Origin: Liolophura sinensis
Taxonomy: Eukaryota; Mollusca; Polyplacophora; Chitonida; Chitonidae
Length of the DNA stretch: 64,000 bases
NCBI RefSeq assembly: GCF_032854445.1
Contig: NC_088303.1
Coordinates: 24,717,265 to 24,781,264 of the forward strand
Reading direction: 5' to 3'
Shown: piece by piece, positions 44,352-59,400 of the stretch
Numbering within the stretch: the stretch's first letter is position 1
How the letters are laid out: the number at the start of each line of letters is the position of its first letter
The notes under the pieces: model-generated
Databases searched by the model: none
Seen by the model: the letters and a program-made list of their open reading frames with translations, nothing else
Told to the model about the DNA's origin: nothing
Position numbers and translations under genes: made by a program

Positions 44352-46900
44352 TGCACTTCTTGAGTTCATATAGACCTATATGACAAAATATCACAAAATA
44401 TCAACATTCATTTATGAAAATGTGTGCACATGATTTCATTTCCTTAGTAAAAGTAGATAGAAGTAAAATATCCAAGTTTGCTTGGTAGCATATAGAGTCT
44501 ATATATGCGCTCATTACGTATGTTCTCTGAATAGGCTTAGTCATATCTCCTCATCCTGTCTGTGCAAGATGATAAGACACATGACAAAGAGTGCATCTAC
44601 TTAATACGCGGAACAACAGTCAGTACGAGCTGGCTGTATAAAAGTCGGTTTATTAATAAACTATGCCCTGCTAGGTTATACTTCATATAATAAACTTTAA
44701 ATGTATTTCATTTTTACGTGAAAAGTCTCTGCAATCCCATGCAACAATCGATGATAGAAATGCAGCAGAACGTCTTTTGCGCTGATGAATATTTTAATTG
44801 GGTACATCGGGGAAAAAACAAACAAACAAACAAAAACCACAAAAAATCAAAAACTCGTTATTTTAGGACATTACTCTTGCAATCTTGACAGACATCAAAA
44901 TTCCCTTGCGGTGTTGTGTTCGCTTAACTCCTGCTGGGCTACACCGTTACATGCAAACAGACTTATAAAAAAAGATGTAAATCTTGTTCCTATAAACGGA
45001 TAATCCGCTCTTGTCATATTTGATCTTAAGAAGGGGTCGTGTGCATGTATAACAGGTCAAATCTGCACTTGTGCAACAAGCTTATCACGGACTTAACGCT
45101 CATGACCTTTGACCCTGTTTAGACAGTAACTCTTGATTACGTTACATGTCACTGCTATTTACACAAGCACATGTATGCATGTAACTGCCACTTTTTTCAT
45201 TTGTGTCATGTTTAAGGAATTCAAATAATTTCTCGTTATATTCCCAATTCTATTTCGCTTCTAAACAAAACGCAGACTGTTGCCGGTTCATTCTTATATA
45301 AAGCGTTGGTCTTGGCGTAGCCAATGGCGGCACCTTTAATAATGATGTCGCAGGCTCGAATCACACTCTCGTCATTTCGGTTGCGATTTAGTTGGGAAGT
45401 TTGTCAGGTACCTGACAAAGGCTGCTGATTTACCGGCACTAAGATTTCCAACACTGATCAACATGAACATAGTCATGAAATAAGCGATTAGAAATAAACT
45501 GAGATGTCGTTTACAATAATAGATGTTAAACGCACTGAGGTACGAACACCGTAACACCCGATTAAGCCTTATGTCAAACACATTCACTCAGTTCTCAGTT
45601 CATTCTTGAATTCAGATTCAGTTAAATAAATATGGTTTTGTCGTGTACTAACCCCATTTACATCGACGTTTGGAACATTATTTAAAAAAAAATTTAGAGC
45701 ATCTAATTTGCATATACCTATAAAGGACTGCTATATGCAAGCTTGATATTCTGTATATCTAATTTTGTGATTAGTGTCTAAGAAATAAGACATTTTTTGG
45801 GGTCACGCTTTTCAACAGAGTATACGTGTTGGCCCAAAGTCCTTGCACTGTTATAAAGTATGAAAATTTACCATGTTTATCGGGTTTCACATACATGACC
45901 CTGCTCAGTCTAACAATGAGGTCATAATATTTGACCGTGAATATATGCTGTGAAAACAGTGAAGTGCAGAAGGCTGGCCTAAACACGTGTCTGCTATTAG
46001 GTTAAACCAACCCTATACTACAACCTGCTACATCCTCGGCCCCTTTAAGACTGTACGTACGCCTAGTGTGGACCATGACTGTTAAACCACACAGTAATGA
46101 GCATGAACCCAGCTGGGTTATAACAGACTCTCCCTCACCTGTAGAAGGCCTGCGCCTCCATCGATTCCCTGGCATGCACCGAAAAAAAAATTCAATAAAC
46201 ATGGACGGATTTTAGAAGAATTAAGAAGGCAATTTATATGCAAACTTGACGTGTGAGATGTGCGCGATATGGGGAATTTAAACCTATACTCAGTGTTAAG
46301 CGGAGAAAGTCCTACCTGTCCGCTACAGAAGCACAATTCAGTGGCCCGTATAGCAGTCCCGGGACTAGTCCACTGCAAGCAGAAAAAGTTCAACAAGGCT
46401 TGAAAAAGTCTCTTTTCGTGATCAGTCTGGAAAACGGCAACCTATGTCATTAAAGAGATGGGTAACAAAGACCCGACCTATCCAATAACGCTAAACTATT
46501 TTGGATAGCACTGTGACAAGAAACGGGGCGTTTACGCTGTTTACAGTCATGATAGCAATTCCACGTAAGAAAAAAAGATCAAATATTTTTTGAATATTGC
46601 ATTATAGAATGGCCTCTCTCATGCCAAAGAAAGACGTTTAACGGGTAATAGAAAAGAAGAAAAAATACGAGGTCTGCTGAAAACTAGCGTGAAGTTGTGA
46701 CACTTTCATGTCACATATATTGTAATATTTTCGATCTGCATGACAGCACGCTAACCCTGACCCGGGATTCCTCGAAGCCTCGTTTTCGAGTTGAATGGGC
46801 AGGCATTCCCCACTGTGTCAGTTTCAATGTGAGATTTAAGTTAGGCTCTGGGTGATAGCGCAGCGCAAGTCATCGGCTACTCTTTACGCCCTGTCTAGTT
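44352..46900 (+). other. Intergenic, no gene seen
   Basis: AT-rich. No supported gene. A weak tRNA-like stretch near 45312-45370 is too degenerate to call. Confidence 0.5.
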
Positions 46901-47990
46901 TATTAGGGTGAGGGAAGATACGGTACACGGTGAAGTGTGCCGATCGTCGTCCGCCGCAGAGAATGCACGCTCGTCGAGGACAGCTGGAATTTCTTATCAC
47001 CGTAGAGCTCCTACCGTGGACCAGTTCCAATCAGTGACTGCATCCTCCCCACGTGGGTGTTGAAGGTACACTGGCGGTGGACTACTCTCGCCAGTATTTT
47101 ATTCCATTCTGGATTATCTGCTAGTGGGACTGCAAGAAGAAAGACCTGGCATAGTTGAAGGGTGAACTTTTTTTCGACGCTGGGAAACGGTTGTATGAGG
47201 TTTTGAATCTATATATACCGCAGAAGACAGCTGACATCGCGTTACTTCGCCGCTCGTTAGCTTAACAGTTTTGCAACATTTTCTCGTTACCGCTACACTT
47301 ATATTTAGGACGTGGAAGCGAGAGCATTTTTACTTGGTGTAATTTACCACGAAGACTGTTTCTCCCACTTTCTGCGTTATGAGAGCATTTCTTGCGTGAG
47401 TTGTTTTTGTTCTTTCTCAAAGCCGGGCACAAACTGTTGGGCTCTGCGACTTACGGCAGTTGTTCTTGAACTTGCCGCTAGGAAATTTCTTTACAGCTGG
47501 TGGTTAAATACTGGAGACATTCGGACGGGCTGCGGGAAAATGAGGACTGTGAGTAGCGGCGTGTATTGCGACTGGAGTGGGCCATTTTAACAGCCACAAG
47601 TTACCTGGATTTTGGCGGTAATCACCGTGTTCCTCACAGGTGCAAATGTACCTGTAGTGTTGTGATCCAGGTGGACTTGAAGTCCGCAGGATCTAATTTT
47701 CATACGGATTTACCTGTGCTCTGTTTTTGCATTATTTTTATTTACGTGTTTGTGAAGGAACTGTACTGATTATAACAATACAGGTGTGCGGAGAAAGTTA
47801 GCTGGAAGGTTAATTTACGGATATCTTGGACTGATTTCATTAAAACAGCGGTATTAGAAGATTCCATGCGCTGGATGTGATATTGCCATTTGTGAATTTC
47901 ATTTCATCGGACAGAAAATCTCCACTCAAAGAGTGTGGATAATCTTTAATTCTATCGCACGTGAGATTGTGTACCCGTAAAGCAGTTATT
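46901..47990 (+). promoter_or_regulatory. Probable promoter and 5' UTR of the MEGF6-like gene
   Basis: This stretch has more G+C and CpG than its surroundings and leads into the signal-peptide exon. A TATA-like ATATATA lies at 47210-47216, followed by a GC-richer stretch, and a CACGTG E-box at about 47050. The start codon at 47991 has A at -3 and G at +4. The transcription start is not determined. Confidence 0.35.
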
Positions 47991-50900
47991 ATGGATGTGT
48001 GCGGATCCTTGCGCTGGACAGCCGTTAAACCTTTTTTAACAGTAGTTTTGGTGCTTGCTCACTGGACCATGTTGAACAAAGCTGAGCTGAGGTCGGGCAT
48101 GTAAGTATTAAAGCAGACCAAGCTTATTTCCCTTAAATGTCCATTGGCTCCGCGCATGTATGTTGTCGGTGTATTGCTATTTCAAACGTATGCATTATTT
48201 GAACAGACCTAACGGGAGCTTTAATCAGCCATATTCTATATATGACTTAATTTCACTCCTGTACACCTCACTGCGCCGTTACTTATAAACAACCTTATAC
48301 ACCGGTGGGGAGTATATTTACATATCTCCACCCGTCGGGCATACAGGCTGGTGAAATAGCAACCGTTACAGGCGGGGGTGGAAGCAAGATTCAATCTAAC
48401 TCAAGGAAGTTCAGATTTGTTTACAAACAGAAGTTTAATATCTTCCAGCAAGCCTTAAAATAATTGAACAGGTGGCAAATGTCATAGAATGAACTAAAGG
48501 GAAAGACTAGTATAACAGTCATTGGTCATACTGTATTTATTTGGGTTTAGTCTCCGTTGCAAATCCGTGTGTTTGTGCTTCTTACATATATAACAGCTGA
48601 ATTAATTTCGACTAAGACGTGATCTTATATGTCATATAACACGCTAAAATGTTAACAACGCCTTTATACTTAAATGGAAAACACCATTTTATTAAAACGA
48701 TTTCGTCTTTTTTTTTTAATGTCCGATCCTTTAAAACTCGATAAGGTATCCTGATGCAGGAATATCAGGAAATCAGTATAGATAAAGCATTTATTCGATG
48801 ATCAGGGTTATGAGGTGGGAGGAATTTAGAAGAGTCCTAAGGACATAGATAGAAAGACATTTTTATTTACCCAAAGGAAGACGGCGTCAGATAACCTTTA
48901 AATATGCGCTTCTTCGATTGGCTTCAGTTGGACATTATGTGGGTTCTTTAAAGAAACTTCATGAACAATGTTCTTTAAAGGTTCTTCAACCCATTCAACT
49001 CATGATAAGACCCTGATAAGAGGACAACCTGATGGGTTAAAAACCCATGGGCAAAGAAGCATTAAACATCAAATGGATTATTTGAACAATTGTCTCATAA
49101 TGGGAAACACTTTGTCCAGAAGCCAGTGGAATGTAATGTTCCAGTAATGTACTGTGTATATTAGGGCAGTTGTTTTTTAGATGGGTCCCACAATCTCAGA
49201 TTGGCTGTATTTAGGTGATTCCCTTCTGCCTTTGTCTGCGTCGCTAGACAGACTATTTCACGAAACATTATTCTTGTACTGTCATCAGTAAAAATTATAC
49301 TTGCACTGAGCAGATGCTGGTATTTCGATGCAGTAGAATATCCCATCTGGTATGCGACAAGGCGCGCTTTTCTTCGAGGTCGTCTGTAGCATATTTAGGC
49401 CATACATGCAGCGTAACTATACACCGTCTGTGTGTGTGCTTGTATCGTGTTTTTATTGTGTCTCCCCTCAGAAGGCGGACGTTTTTCCAAACAACCACTG
49501 CATCGTCTGTCAGCGGCATCGTAGATCATTTACCAAGTTCTCGGCTCTTGTTCTTTTTTTTTTCAGTTGTTATATACATGTAACTTGCAGTTTTATCTTG
49601 TTACTGGTAATAATATGCTATAGTTGAAGATATTTGTCAGATATGTATCAACATTTAGGTACTGTTTGCCTTGATATCATCGGCTATTTTACCGAACAAA
49701 ATGGGTCCATTTTAAGTCTAGCGATTGATTGTTACTAACTAAATTGGAAACTCCTTTTACGACGGGTTTGTATACAAGGCGCTTAAATTGTTGCATAAAG
49801 AGTAACACCGAAACGGTCCCAAAATCCATGTGAGATTTGACGTGGACATATACATCGAACAGAATGACGGTGTATTTTACCTGCGTGGGACTATCCTTTA
49901 TACTTTTAATTTTTTTTTTTAAATAAAAAATTGAAAACTTGATTCATGATAACCTGAAGAAAATACAAATTAACTCCCCCTCCCCCAACTTAAGTATTAT
50001 CTAAACATTAAGAGTAACCGAAAAGTCACAAAGACCCTCATACTTGCAGTGTATAGCCTGTGTTAATTTTGAGATAATAAAGTAAAATAATGCTTTTATA
50101 GTTGAGGAACTGGTGGAAATAATTAAGTATTCTGAGGAATCTCCATTGTGTGCAACACGCTGATAAAGTTATGTAAAGAAGTTGTTCCAGGCCATTGCAT
50201 TTTTGGAGTTTCTCGTTTGATCAATGCATTTTAAGAAATGGCATAGAATATAACAAGATTTTTATCAGTATAGCAAAGACTTGAGGGTTAAGATTTATGT
50301 CAAAACGAATAGAACAGTGATTTCCGGAACATTCCGGACACACAGGTGTACGAAGACTTGGAACAATTACGGTAGAGGTCTATAAGTATGTCGGAAGTTG
50401 GTATTTCATAGATATGTACACGCTGTATATGCATGTAAAAGCGCCAGGTAAACCGGTATGCGATATGCAGAGCTTCTCGCTGTCCCAACGGTGTGTTCTT
50501 TTTGGAATGCCCTACTTGTTAAGAACTGTGTGTGGTATACAGCTCCCATCATCGGTGTTTTCTAGGACTTGAATGTAGGTCACTGGTTCCTCCGTCACAA
50601 ATCGATGATCGATTATAGCAGTAGGACGAAAATCTTGGCGAAGCTCGAGGTGCGCGTGCATAAGCTCTAGTCAGAGCCTCTGAAACTAGCACACATACAT
50701 TAGGTGCGAGGAATGTTACGTGAAGAGTCGAGGTTGAGGTTTCTCCTGCGGCGTAGCCAAAATATACAGGCTGGCAAAAAAAATTCAACACAGACAACTA
50801 TACTCAGCTGTCTTTCTCTAAGGCACTTCACAGCTGACTAGGGGACGTGAGGAGGAGGAGGAATGGGGCTGCATGGGAAACGACCCGTCCTTGCAGTGTG

Positions 50901-53900
50901 AGCTGCTCTGTAGAAACCATGATAAACAAAGAGAACGAGTAACTACTCCACACCGGTGATGTGTGGCTTTGTCAGTTTGGCATCATAGATATGAACGTTA
51001 TATGTTGTGAGCACCAGGAACTTTATGCGTAATTCTCTTGACTTCATATACATATATATTGAGTGCATTTGCGATGTAAAACTCCGCCGGCCAAACCCAT
51101 ATGGCGAAATCACTATATCTAGATAATAGATGTCTATTAGCCAGTAAATTTTCCTCTCCACCACCCCTACTCATTACAGCGCATGTGCCACTCTTTATGC
51201 TCTCGCTTTATATCCTGCCACCACTAGACAAGCTTGACCTTTAGAGCCTGTGGGACACACGTGGGCTTGGTTAGACTCATCACCGTTGTCCTCGCGCTGG
51301 ACTATTTAATCAGAATTCATCAATACAATTGTTTCAGTTGTTGGTTAGAATCATGTTGTACATTTTCTAGATAAAGAGAATTCCTGTGTATAAAGTTTAA
51401 TAAGAAACTAATGTTGAGATAGCGTTTTTGTTTTTTGTAACATAACTTTCTGCCTCATCACCGTGACCCTAGTGACCTCGGCATTACTCAAGATTTATGT
51501 ATAAAAGTTGGTACTGGTGGCAGTGATGTAAAGCGAACGCAGAGAGCGACGTATGCGCTGTAATTAGTATGTCCACCACCGTGACTTCGTCCTGATGGAC
51601 GTATCGACGAGACTTTTTCAAAGATCGTCTGCATGAACACCTACAGACCCCCGGTAATTAAAAATTATCAAGAGGACATCTTTGCTATATATTATGTGGA
51701 GAGGATATCTTGGCTACCCTCACGCACACACGATCAACACGAAAGACCGAATAAAAAATTTTACGTGCAATGTAGCTTTGGCTTGGAATATGTCCATATT
51801 TGTTACACGTGCTCATTTTACTCTCCGAACATTACTTAAAATACATCTTGTGCCATATGAGGTTCAGTAACTTCCGGGGCCTAGGTGGCCCTGAGCCCTC
51901 AGCTTTTGTACTTGGATGCTCTTGTCGCCCACTCCACCAGTTCCGCGCCCCTTTAGGCAGTCTTGAAAAGGGTCTGTAGCGCGTGCCGCAAAATGTATAA
52001 CTGTGAATAATATACCACGAGTATAATCTTCAAAACGTCCAATCGGTAAGTCATCTCAGTGAAGCAGCACTAGATGAAAGGGCGGTGAAAATCCGTCCTG
52101 TAACATGGAGGCACATTACATGCACTCCAAGGACCCATAAGACTGAAAAATTGTTGAGTACGAAGTTAAACCCAATCAAAGTTTCCAGTATATAACTCAT
52201 GCGGTGATTGAACCTTGGTGTTTGCGGGCATATGAAGGCGAACCTTTGAAAGCCTGGCTCTGTCCTGTATAATTTATGCATGACATGGAATGACTATTTA
52301 TTTCCTGTGGAATGTGCATGTACGTGTCGTTTACCAAGGTTATCTAAGCCATATATGTTGTATTTTGTTGGCAAACCTACCATTAACCCACGGTGTAAGA
52401 ATGCCAATCGTTTCATGCGCACGCGGCCAAACGCGATAATTACAACAGACCTACTAATTAGGGCATCAGTGCGACAAGAGACCCACTCTTCTATCATGTC
52501 AAGCAGGCAACATTTTCATATATTATGCTTGTAATCTGGTGGTATTTGGCTGATGCATATATGCATGTACAATATATCTGTGTAATATAGAGCCATGGCG
52601 AGTACATGTGTGCTGAACTTCGCGGGTTCAAACCCAAACTGGATCTCTTCAAAGACTTTGCAAATTTAAAGTAATCTTTTTGCTTGTGTTTATAAGTGCA
52701 GTGTATGGACTGATTAGCGCAGTGATAACTCACTATGCCCAAAGGTTTGCTGTTATCTCAGATGTCTTCGATGCCTTAGTGAGGCAACACCGTATGCATG
52801 TCACAAGTCTATTGTCTCGTTGCATGAACGAGATAATACCGAAAGCTTTTATCGCCAGAAGTTAACATGGTTTTTGATCCATGTACTGAATATGAAGCAT
52901 TATCTTCAGTTGTCAATATTCTTTATTTTCATATTAAACGGAAATATATATTCATCGGAAGCCGTTTAATAAATACTTTCTCCTAACAGAGAATGGAGGG
53001 TGGTGAACAATCACGAGCTCTCACAAATGTACGTTACGTTTATTTAAAGCTTGTAAAGGCGTTATAATGGTTGCATATACATTTTTATGACGTGTATTGA
53101 AATTAAGACCGTATATAGAAGTTTCCACTGCCAGTTACATCTACAAGTGTACCATAGGTTCCACAATACATCCTTAAGGACTATTTCAATAAAATTATTA
53201 TTGCGATAATACATAATTTACTTACTGAATGTTTTGGAACTTGGTAATCTGTGACTATCAAAACAGGCCAAAATGATACTATAATAGACACACCTGGAAG
53301 TGTTTCCGACAGTTAACCATGGAAGTTTCCAGAGACGGAAATGGAGAATGTTGAACTTGTGCTTTGGCCATAATCGGTGTTCTTACCCAATAAAAAGTCA
53401 GTGTGGGAACATCTTGGCTTAATTCGTGAGTATGAACAGACAGTTGTTGGACTTAGAAAGAAGTGTTACTCCTCACTTTCCCTGTTAACTACTGGAGATG
53501 CCGTCAGACGTAATCTACAGGCGTAAGTTCATCGTCATACAAGGTTTACCGTTATATATAAGTACTGTTGGGGTCTTCGTCACAAGCCTGTACCCATGAC
53601 GGGTGGGGTAAACGATCTCGCTCTGCGGGTGACCACGTAAAATAGCCTGCATGTGATTAAGCACAGCTGCTTAACTAAGGCAAGGTTAGGTCTGGTGTCA
53701 ATCTATAATGGGGAGACCCATAATTCACATAAAGCGTATCAGCATGCGTTAAAAGGGGGAATTCATTGGTTGATGAAAGAAAGGATAAGCGAAAATTGGG
53801 CCATATTTATAGCCGAAATTGCAATCATCCCAGACGCGAGTTAATTCCGCCATTCGACTTCTGGTCTGAGTTCACGTAATGTTATCTGTAAGTGCACGAT

Positions 53901-56435
53901 TAGATAGCTAACACACACGAACTGTTATATGTATATATATATATACACCTCTGCATGGCAGGAATTCGATGCGGAGTTCATTTGGTATATTGGCAACCGC
54001 AATTAAAGTAAGGTCAAAAGGCTACTGAAATTGTCAGGGTCAAATAAAGCAAAACCTGTAAGCAGATACACAGCTTGTTTGAAAGAGCAGACCAACAAAG
54101 ATCTCTGTTCAAAAAGTGACTTCAGCTTAAATGGTCATCCATATCTAAAAGTTCGTCCAAATTTTATATTGTTCATATGATTGAAGGGTGGTCCATATTT
54201 GACTGATGTTCCATATATTTGTTTTGAATTTGCGAGATTTTTGAGAGATTTCCCATATTTGAAAGATTGTCCATATTTCCACAACTGAAGGGACATATTC
54301 CAAAGACTGTCCATAACCTGGAGACTGTCTATACTTAATGGATGATGGCAAAATGAAATGCTGAAATATAGTCATGATGAAGCTTTTGCTTTTGGGAGCA
54401 GCACTACATCAAGTATCAAGTTTACAGGATTGCCCATGTTTGAAAGACTGCCCATTGATTTCATTTATTTATTTGATTGGTTTTACGCCGTGTTCAAGAA
54501 TATTTCACGTATACGACGGCGACCAGCATTAAGGTAGGAAAAACCGGGCAGAGCATGTGGGAAACCCAAGACCATCCGCATGTTGCTGGTAGAGGAACGG
54601 CCGGAGAGGAAGCAAGCATGAGCTGGACCTGACTGCCAATTGTAGTGTTCCTCCAGCATTACAAGGGGGGAGCCATTGGAATTTTGCTTTAGTCAAGATT
54701 TGAAGCTTCTTTGAATGAATGATGGTGGCATTTCATCTGTTGGAAGAGGCTACTCAAGTATGAATAAAAACCTGTTCCCGTGGGCCATCGTCAAATGCTA
54801 CTTGTGCACCCAACCCAAGTTATCAAGAGAAGTGTCTACACCGAATTCACCCAATTAAGCAAGAGCAGAAAATCACTGTCACTTTAACGTGAGTCAACAA
54901 CCAAGACTGAACCGTGCGTGCACTCTGAACCTTAACATGGGGATCTGAAGAATCGCTGCACGCTACGAAACTGTAGGGCCATGCACGTGGATCTCGACTT
55001 TCAAATACTTTCGAACTCATCGCTGGCATTCAGGTAACAGCACAAAAGCATAAAGGGTATAATGTCTGTGTGACTGTGACTGGGAATTAGTGGCTCACCT
55101 TATGAAAAGTGTCAGGTTTGGTGTCCTTTACAACAGGTGTTCGTTTCATATGCGTAAACGTTTCATATGTTGAGAGTTTCATATGTTCTCGGTTCATTGG
55201 AATAAGGCCCAGTTACATTCCTTTACTTTCACACGAAGGTACTGAATGCTGCTTCACCAACATACCACACCGAACACACATGCTGTGTTCCTACAAAATC
55301 ATGCCCTACAGACACCACATGACACTGTCACTTGTCATTGTGCCGTTAGACTAGCTCGGTTACCTTCGACGGAGCATTCAGCAAAGAACATATCTGTACA
55401 TGAACTATAGGACCCCTTCATATTGCCACACCACTGTATCTGACACACTGTGTATGACGACTGCATCAAAATAGCGCACCGTATGCATGAATCCTACTAA
55501 AATATGTTTTGTCCAGTGGTTTCCGTGCGTAAGCATGCACAAGCTCCGCATCCATGAATCTCAAAGCCAAAGACTATCTTAACAGGATGGTCGTATACTG
55601 TGAATTGTCATATTTACGCTGGGACATACATGCTACTATATAATGAAGTCTTGATTTATTTATTTATTTGATTGGAGTTTTACGCCGTACTCAGCAAGAT
55701 TTCACTTTTACGACGGTGCCATCATTATGGTGAGGGAAATCGGGTTGCATGAAACAATGACGTATATAGCAACGGAAAAGGCAAGGAAAGTGATACCGTG
55801 GCGTTCTTTACATGTGTGGTAGACCTGTACAACCTATATCTTAACAAGATTTGTTCCTTGACATCATACATGGAGATTAGGTCGTGTATTTCTTACAGTG
55901 TAACCTGTGAATGTGTCGTGAACGTGACGTATTGTTTCGCAGAAGTGTGCCAGAGCGCATGAGGGGATTATGTTGGTGAGGCGTGCAGGTGTAAACATTA
56001 TCCTATTGCTGTAACGTCGATCTGTTGAACATTTGCCGGGTCAGGCATATTTAACCCGTACCCATGTAAAACAATCGAGGTTAAACAAGGTCAGAGTACA
56101 AAGGTCAACCACAAACGCCGTATGTGCATTCATAGACAACAGTCATATATGTACATGTCTATATCCAAAACATACAGGTGTCATAAACCATATTCCTAGA
56201 AAAGGACTCTCTGGTTCTCGTCCACATATGACTTAACTCCTATAGGCTTATTTCTAATAATGTTGTGGTCAATATAATTTACAGCATCAAAAATTTAAAT
56301 GTTACCACACTCTGACATTTCACTTTCGTGCAAACAGGTATATGCATATATAGGTGTTGTGATAGGCTCGAGTTTGCATGTGTATAAATACAGTTGTATA
56401 AATTATTCTGCAGCCTACCTTTTCCTCTCGGCCGA

Positions 56436-56489
<54 letters not shown>

Positions 56490-59400
56490 CACTTTGCATT
56501 TAAATATCTTTGTGTTTTAATGGTACTATATTTTATTCAGTCTTGTTTAACATGTGAAGTCTGGCCTAAAACTAGATTTGGCTTTCTTTGGCGATAGGTA
56601 GGCCGGCCGGTGTCCAAATGCTGTGATTTGCCGTATATAAAGAGCGTCTTCGGCACACACATGTACATAGAGCCTGCTCCACCGATGAAACAAATATGCT
56701 AATATAAAGTACAACGATGCAGAAATTAATTCAGCATAAAGACTCCAATTTCTGTGATTGGAGATATTGTAGTGATATAGTCTTGCTAACGCTATTCAGA
56801 CCATACATGGCAACCCCTGGTGTTTTGCTGTTCTCATAGTTTTTTTTTCTTCCTCTCTTTCAAAAGCGAACAAAGATAGGCCTAAGTGTAAATAATTATT
56901 AGCTTCGTTTGCTTTTAGTGTCGGCCCTACCATTGCCTTTGTTTGTAAATGAACAAGAATGCCATTAAATATATATGTAGGCCCTATATCATATATACAG
57001 ATAACCAGAATTATAACGAAAAAACAAAAGTAGAATTTAACATGTTGGCTTCTCTTAAATTAAGTCTTAAGTTGAGTTTTTCCCAGACAACTATAACCCC
57101 TTGTCATACATTCCGCGAGGCTTGCAAACGGAACTGTGGGATTCAGCATTACTCATGCAGAGTGCATGTATACGCAGGCTTCAGTCTACATCTCCAAAAC
57201 TCTGCAAAAAAGTTCATGACCAATGTAGACTGCACTCTAGGTCTGATACGATACATTTTCCGAATGTTTAAATGCCTGTGCTAGGGACGGGAGAGTGTAG
57301 TAGGTCTTCAAAAAATATACCGCAAAATCATTTTTCATTTTTTTTTTGTTCGCCTCTTTATGGAGAAAAAAATAACATAAGCCACATGGTATAAGGCTGA
57401 AAAATCGGGGACACATAATTGTCCATATACAATTCGCGGGCGTCTTTAGCTAAAGGGGAATTCCCGTCGCTTTAGGGACGGTGCACAAGTTACGAAAATA
57501 ATTGACAAATGTGCACTTATGTTTTGTATGAACATTCTGGTCGCATGGTAAGTTTGTAGTTACTTTATCATGTGGAAATAAAATGGTCAGATATATTCCA
57601 CACGACGATGTCCGTCTGTTCAAGTGTGATAAAATTGTACGACCCCTGAATGACGAGTGTGTGCGCATGCACTCTCGCAGGCTCACGTGATGTTGAAAGT
57701 CTTTGAGGATGAGGCTAGAGTTTAAGTTCATCTAGCAGTCTCATAAAAACGAAAGTGAAGGTTGCAAATCGCCATAAGGCCTTTGCTTTTGTGAAAGTTG
57801 TTTCCGTGGGGTCAACTTTAACTCCAAACGAATATTAAGTCGTGCTATTATCGCGAAGAAAAACTTGGGACTAGGCAGCATGGAATCAATCATTGCCGCG
57901 TTGCAACAACACCACCAACAACATAGCGGTGGTCACTTCTGGGTTTTCGACTCATGCGCCGAAATAAATGTATTTAGTGCTGTGAATTCTCGACAATCGT
58001 TTAAATTGAACGGGAATGTGAGTTAAGCGATTATAAACATGTATCAAAACAAACACTAATTAAGTTGTCTAAAACTTTTTTTAAGGATGCGTACGGTCAC
58101 GGAGCCTGTTTATTTATTTATTTGATTGGTGTTTTACGCCGTACTCAAGAATATTTCACTTATACGACGGCGGCCAGCATTATGGTGGGTGGAAATCGGG
58201 CACAGCCCGGGGGAAACCCACGACCATCCGCAGGTTGCTGGCAGACCTTCCCACTTACGGCCGGAGAGGAAGCCAGCATGAGCTGGACTCACAGCGACCG
58301 CATTGGTGAGAGGCTCCTGGGTCATTACGCTGCGCTAGCGTGCTAACCGACTGAGCCACGGAGGCCCCCTGGAGCCTGTTTAAATGGAATGGAATAACAT
58401 ATTTTTCACATTTACATAGGCATATTCACTCTGTAGTTTTTGTTTGAACATTTTGTCACAGGTAATATGAAAGTGATCTGTGGTACAAATTTGTTGTTCT
58501 GCACAGTATGTATTTCCTTCAAGTTTGCTGATTGTGTTGTGTTCTGTTTCAGGCCAAATGTCTGCCCGTATCAAGATGTAGAAATGGCGGTTGTACGACA
58601 GCCGTGTGTCCAAGCCTTCACACGGCTGGTCAAAGTATGGAAGCCCAATTGTGGCTACATGCACAACTGGTGTGTGGGCTATGAACGCAGGTAAGTAGGG
58701 ATGGCATTTTACTTGTAGATGTTATGTTACATTCAGTACTGTGCCCCATTCATCCTTTGTCATCCTGTTCTAGTACCATCTTCATGACCGTAATGGGTAT
58801 ATGAAAGGCTGTGGTGATAAGGTAGTTGGTTGTCATTATCAGTATAGGTAGGCTAATGTAGATTTTATCAACCAGTACATAGACGCATTGTTACGTCAGT
58901 ATTAAACTAGGTTTCAGGCTAACAGTGTTGGATACTTTTCTTGTCGAGTCACTTCATTAGGCCGGTGACATTTTATTCCTCGTTGCCAGTTGCAAGATAT
59001 TGGAAAATTGGTGCAAGTGGTAGAGAAATTTTCATTTTTCATTATTATTATTATTATTATTTCGGCTAGAATTGATGATAATCTTACCCTTTGAGTTGAG
59101 TTCAGATAAAAGGAGTAAAATTATGGATGGGGGAGCAGTGAGGGGAAAGATGATTTTTTTTTTTTTTTGATTGGTGTTTTACGCCGTACTCAAGAATATT
59201 TCACTTATACGACGGCGGCCAGCATTATGGTGGGTGGAAACCGGGCACAGCCCGGGGGAAACCCACAACCATCTGCAGGTTGCTGGCAGACCTTCCCACT
59301 TACGGCTGGAGAAGAAGCCAGCATGAGCTGGACTTGAACTCACAGCAACCGCATTGGTGAGAGGCTCCTGGGTCATTACGCTGCGCTAGCGCGCTAACCG

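Noticed and set aside
45312-45370. tRNA-like fragment with CTCGAATCAC
   Set aside because: Only one box is visible and pairing is poor.
47312-47590. 92-residue open frame upstream of the MEGF6-like start
   Set aside because: It lies in the probable 5' UTR or promoter, without family resemblance; kept only as possible upstream open reading frame noise.
52590-52645. tRNA-like stretch with the B-box-like GGTTCAAACCC
   Set aside because: No matching A box, no clover-leaf, no tail; too weak for a tRNA or SINE.
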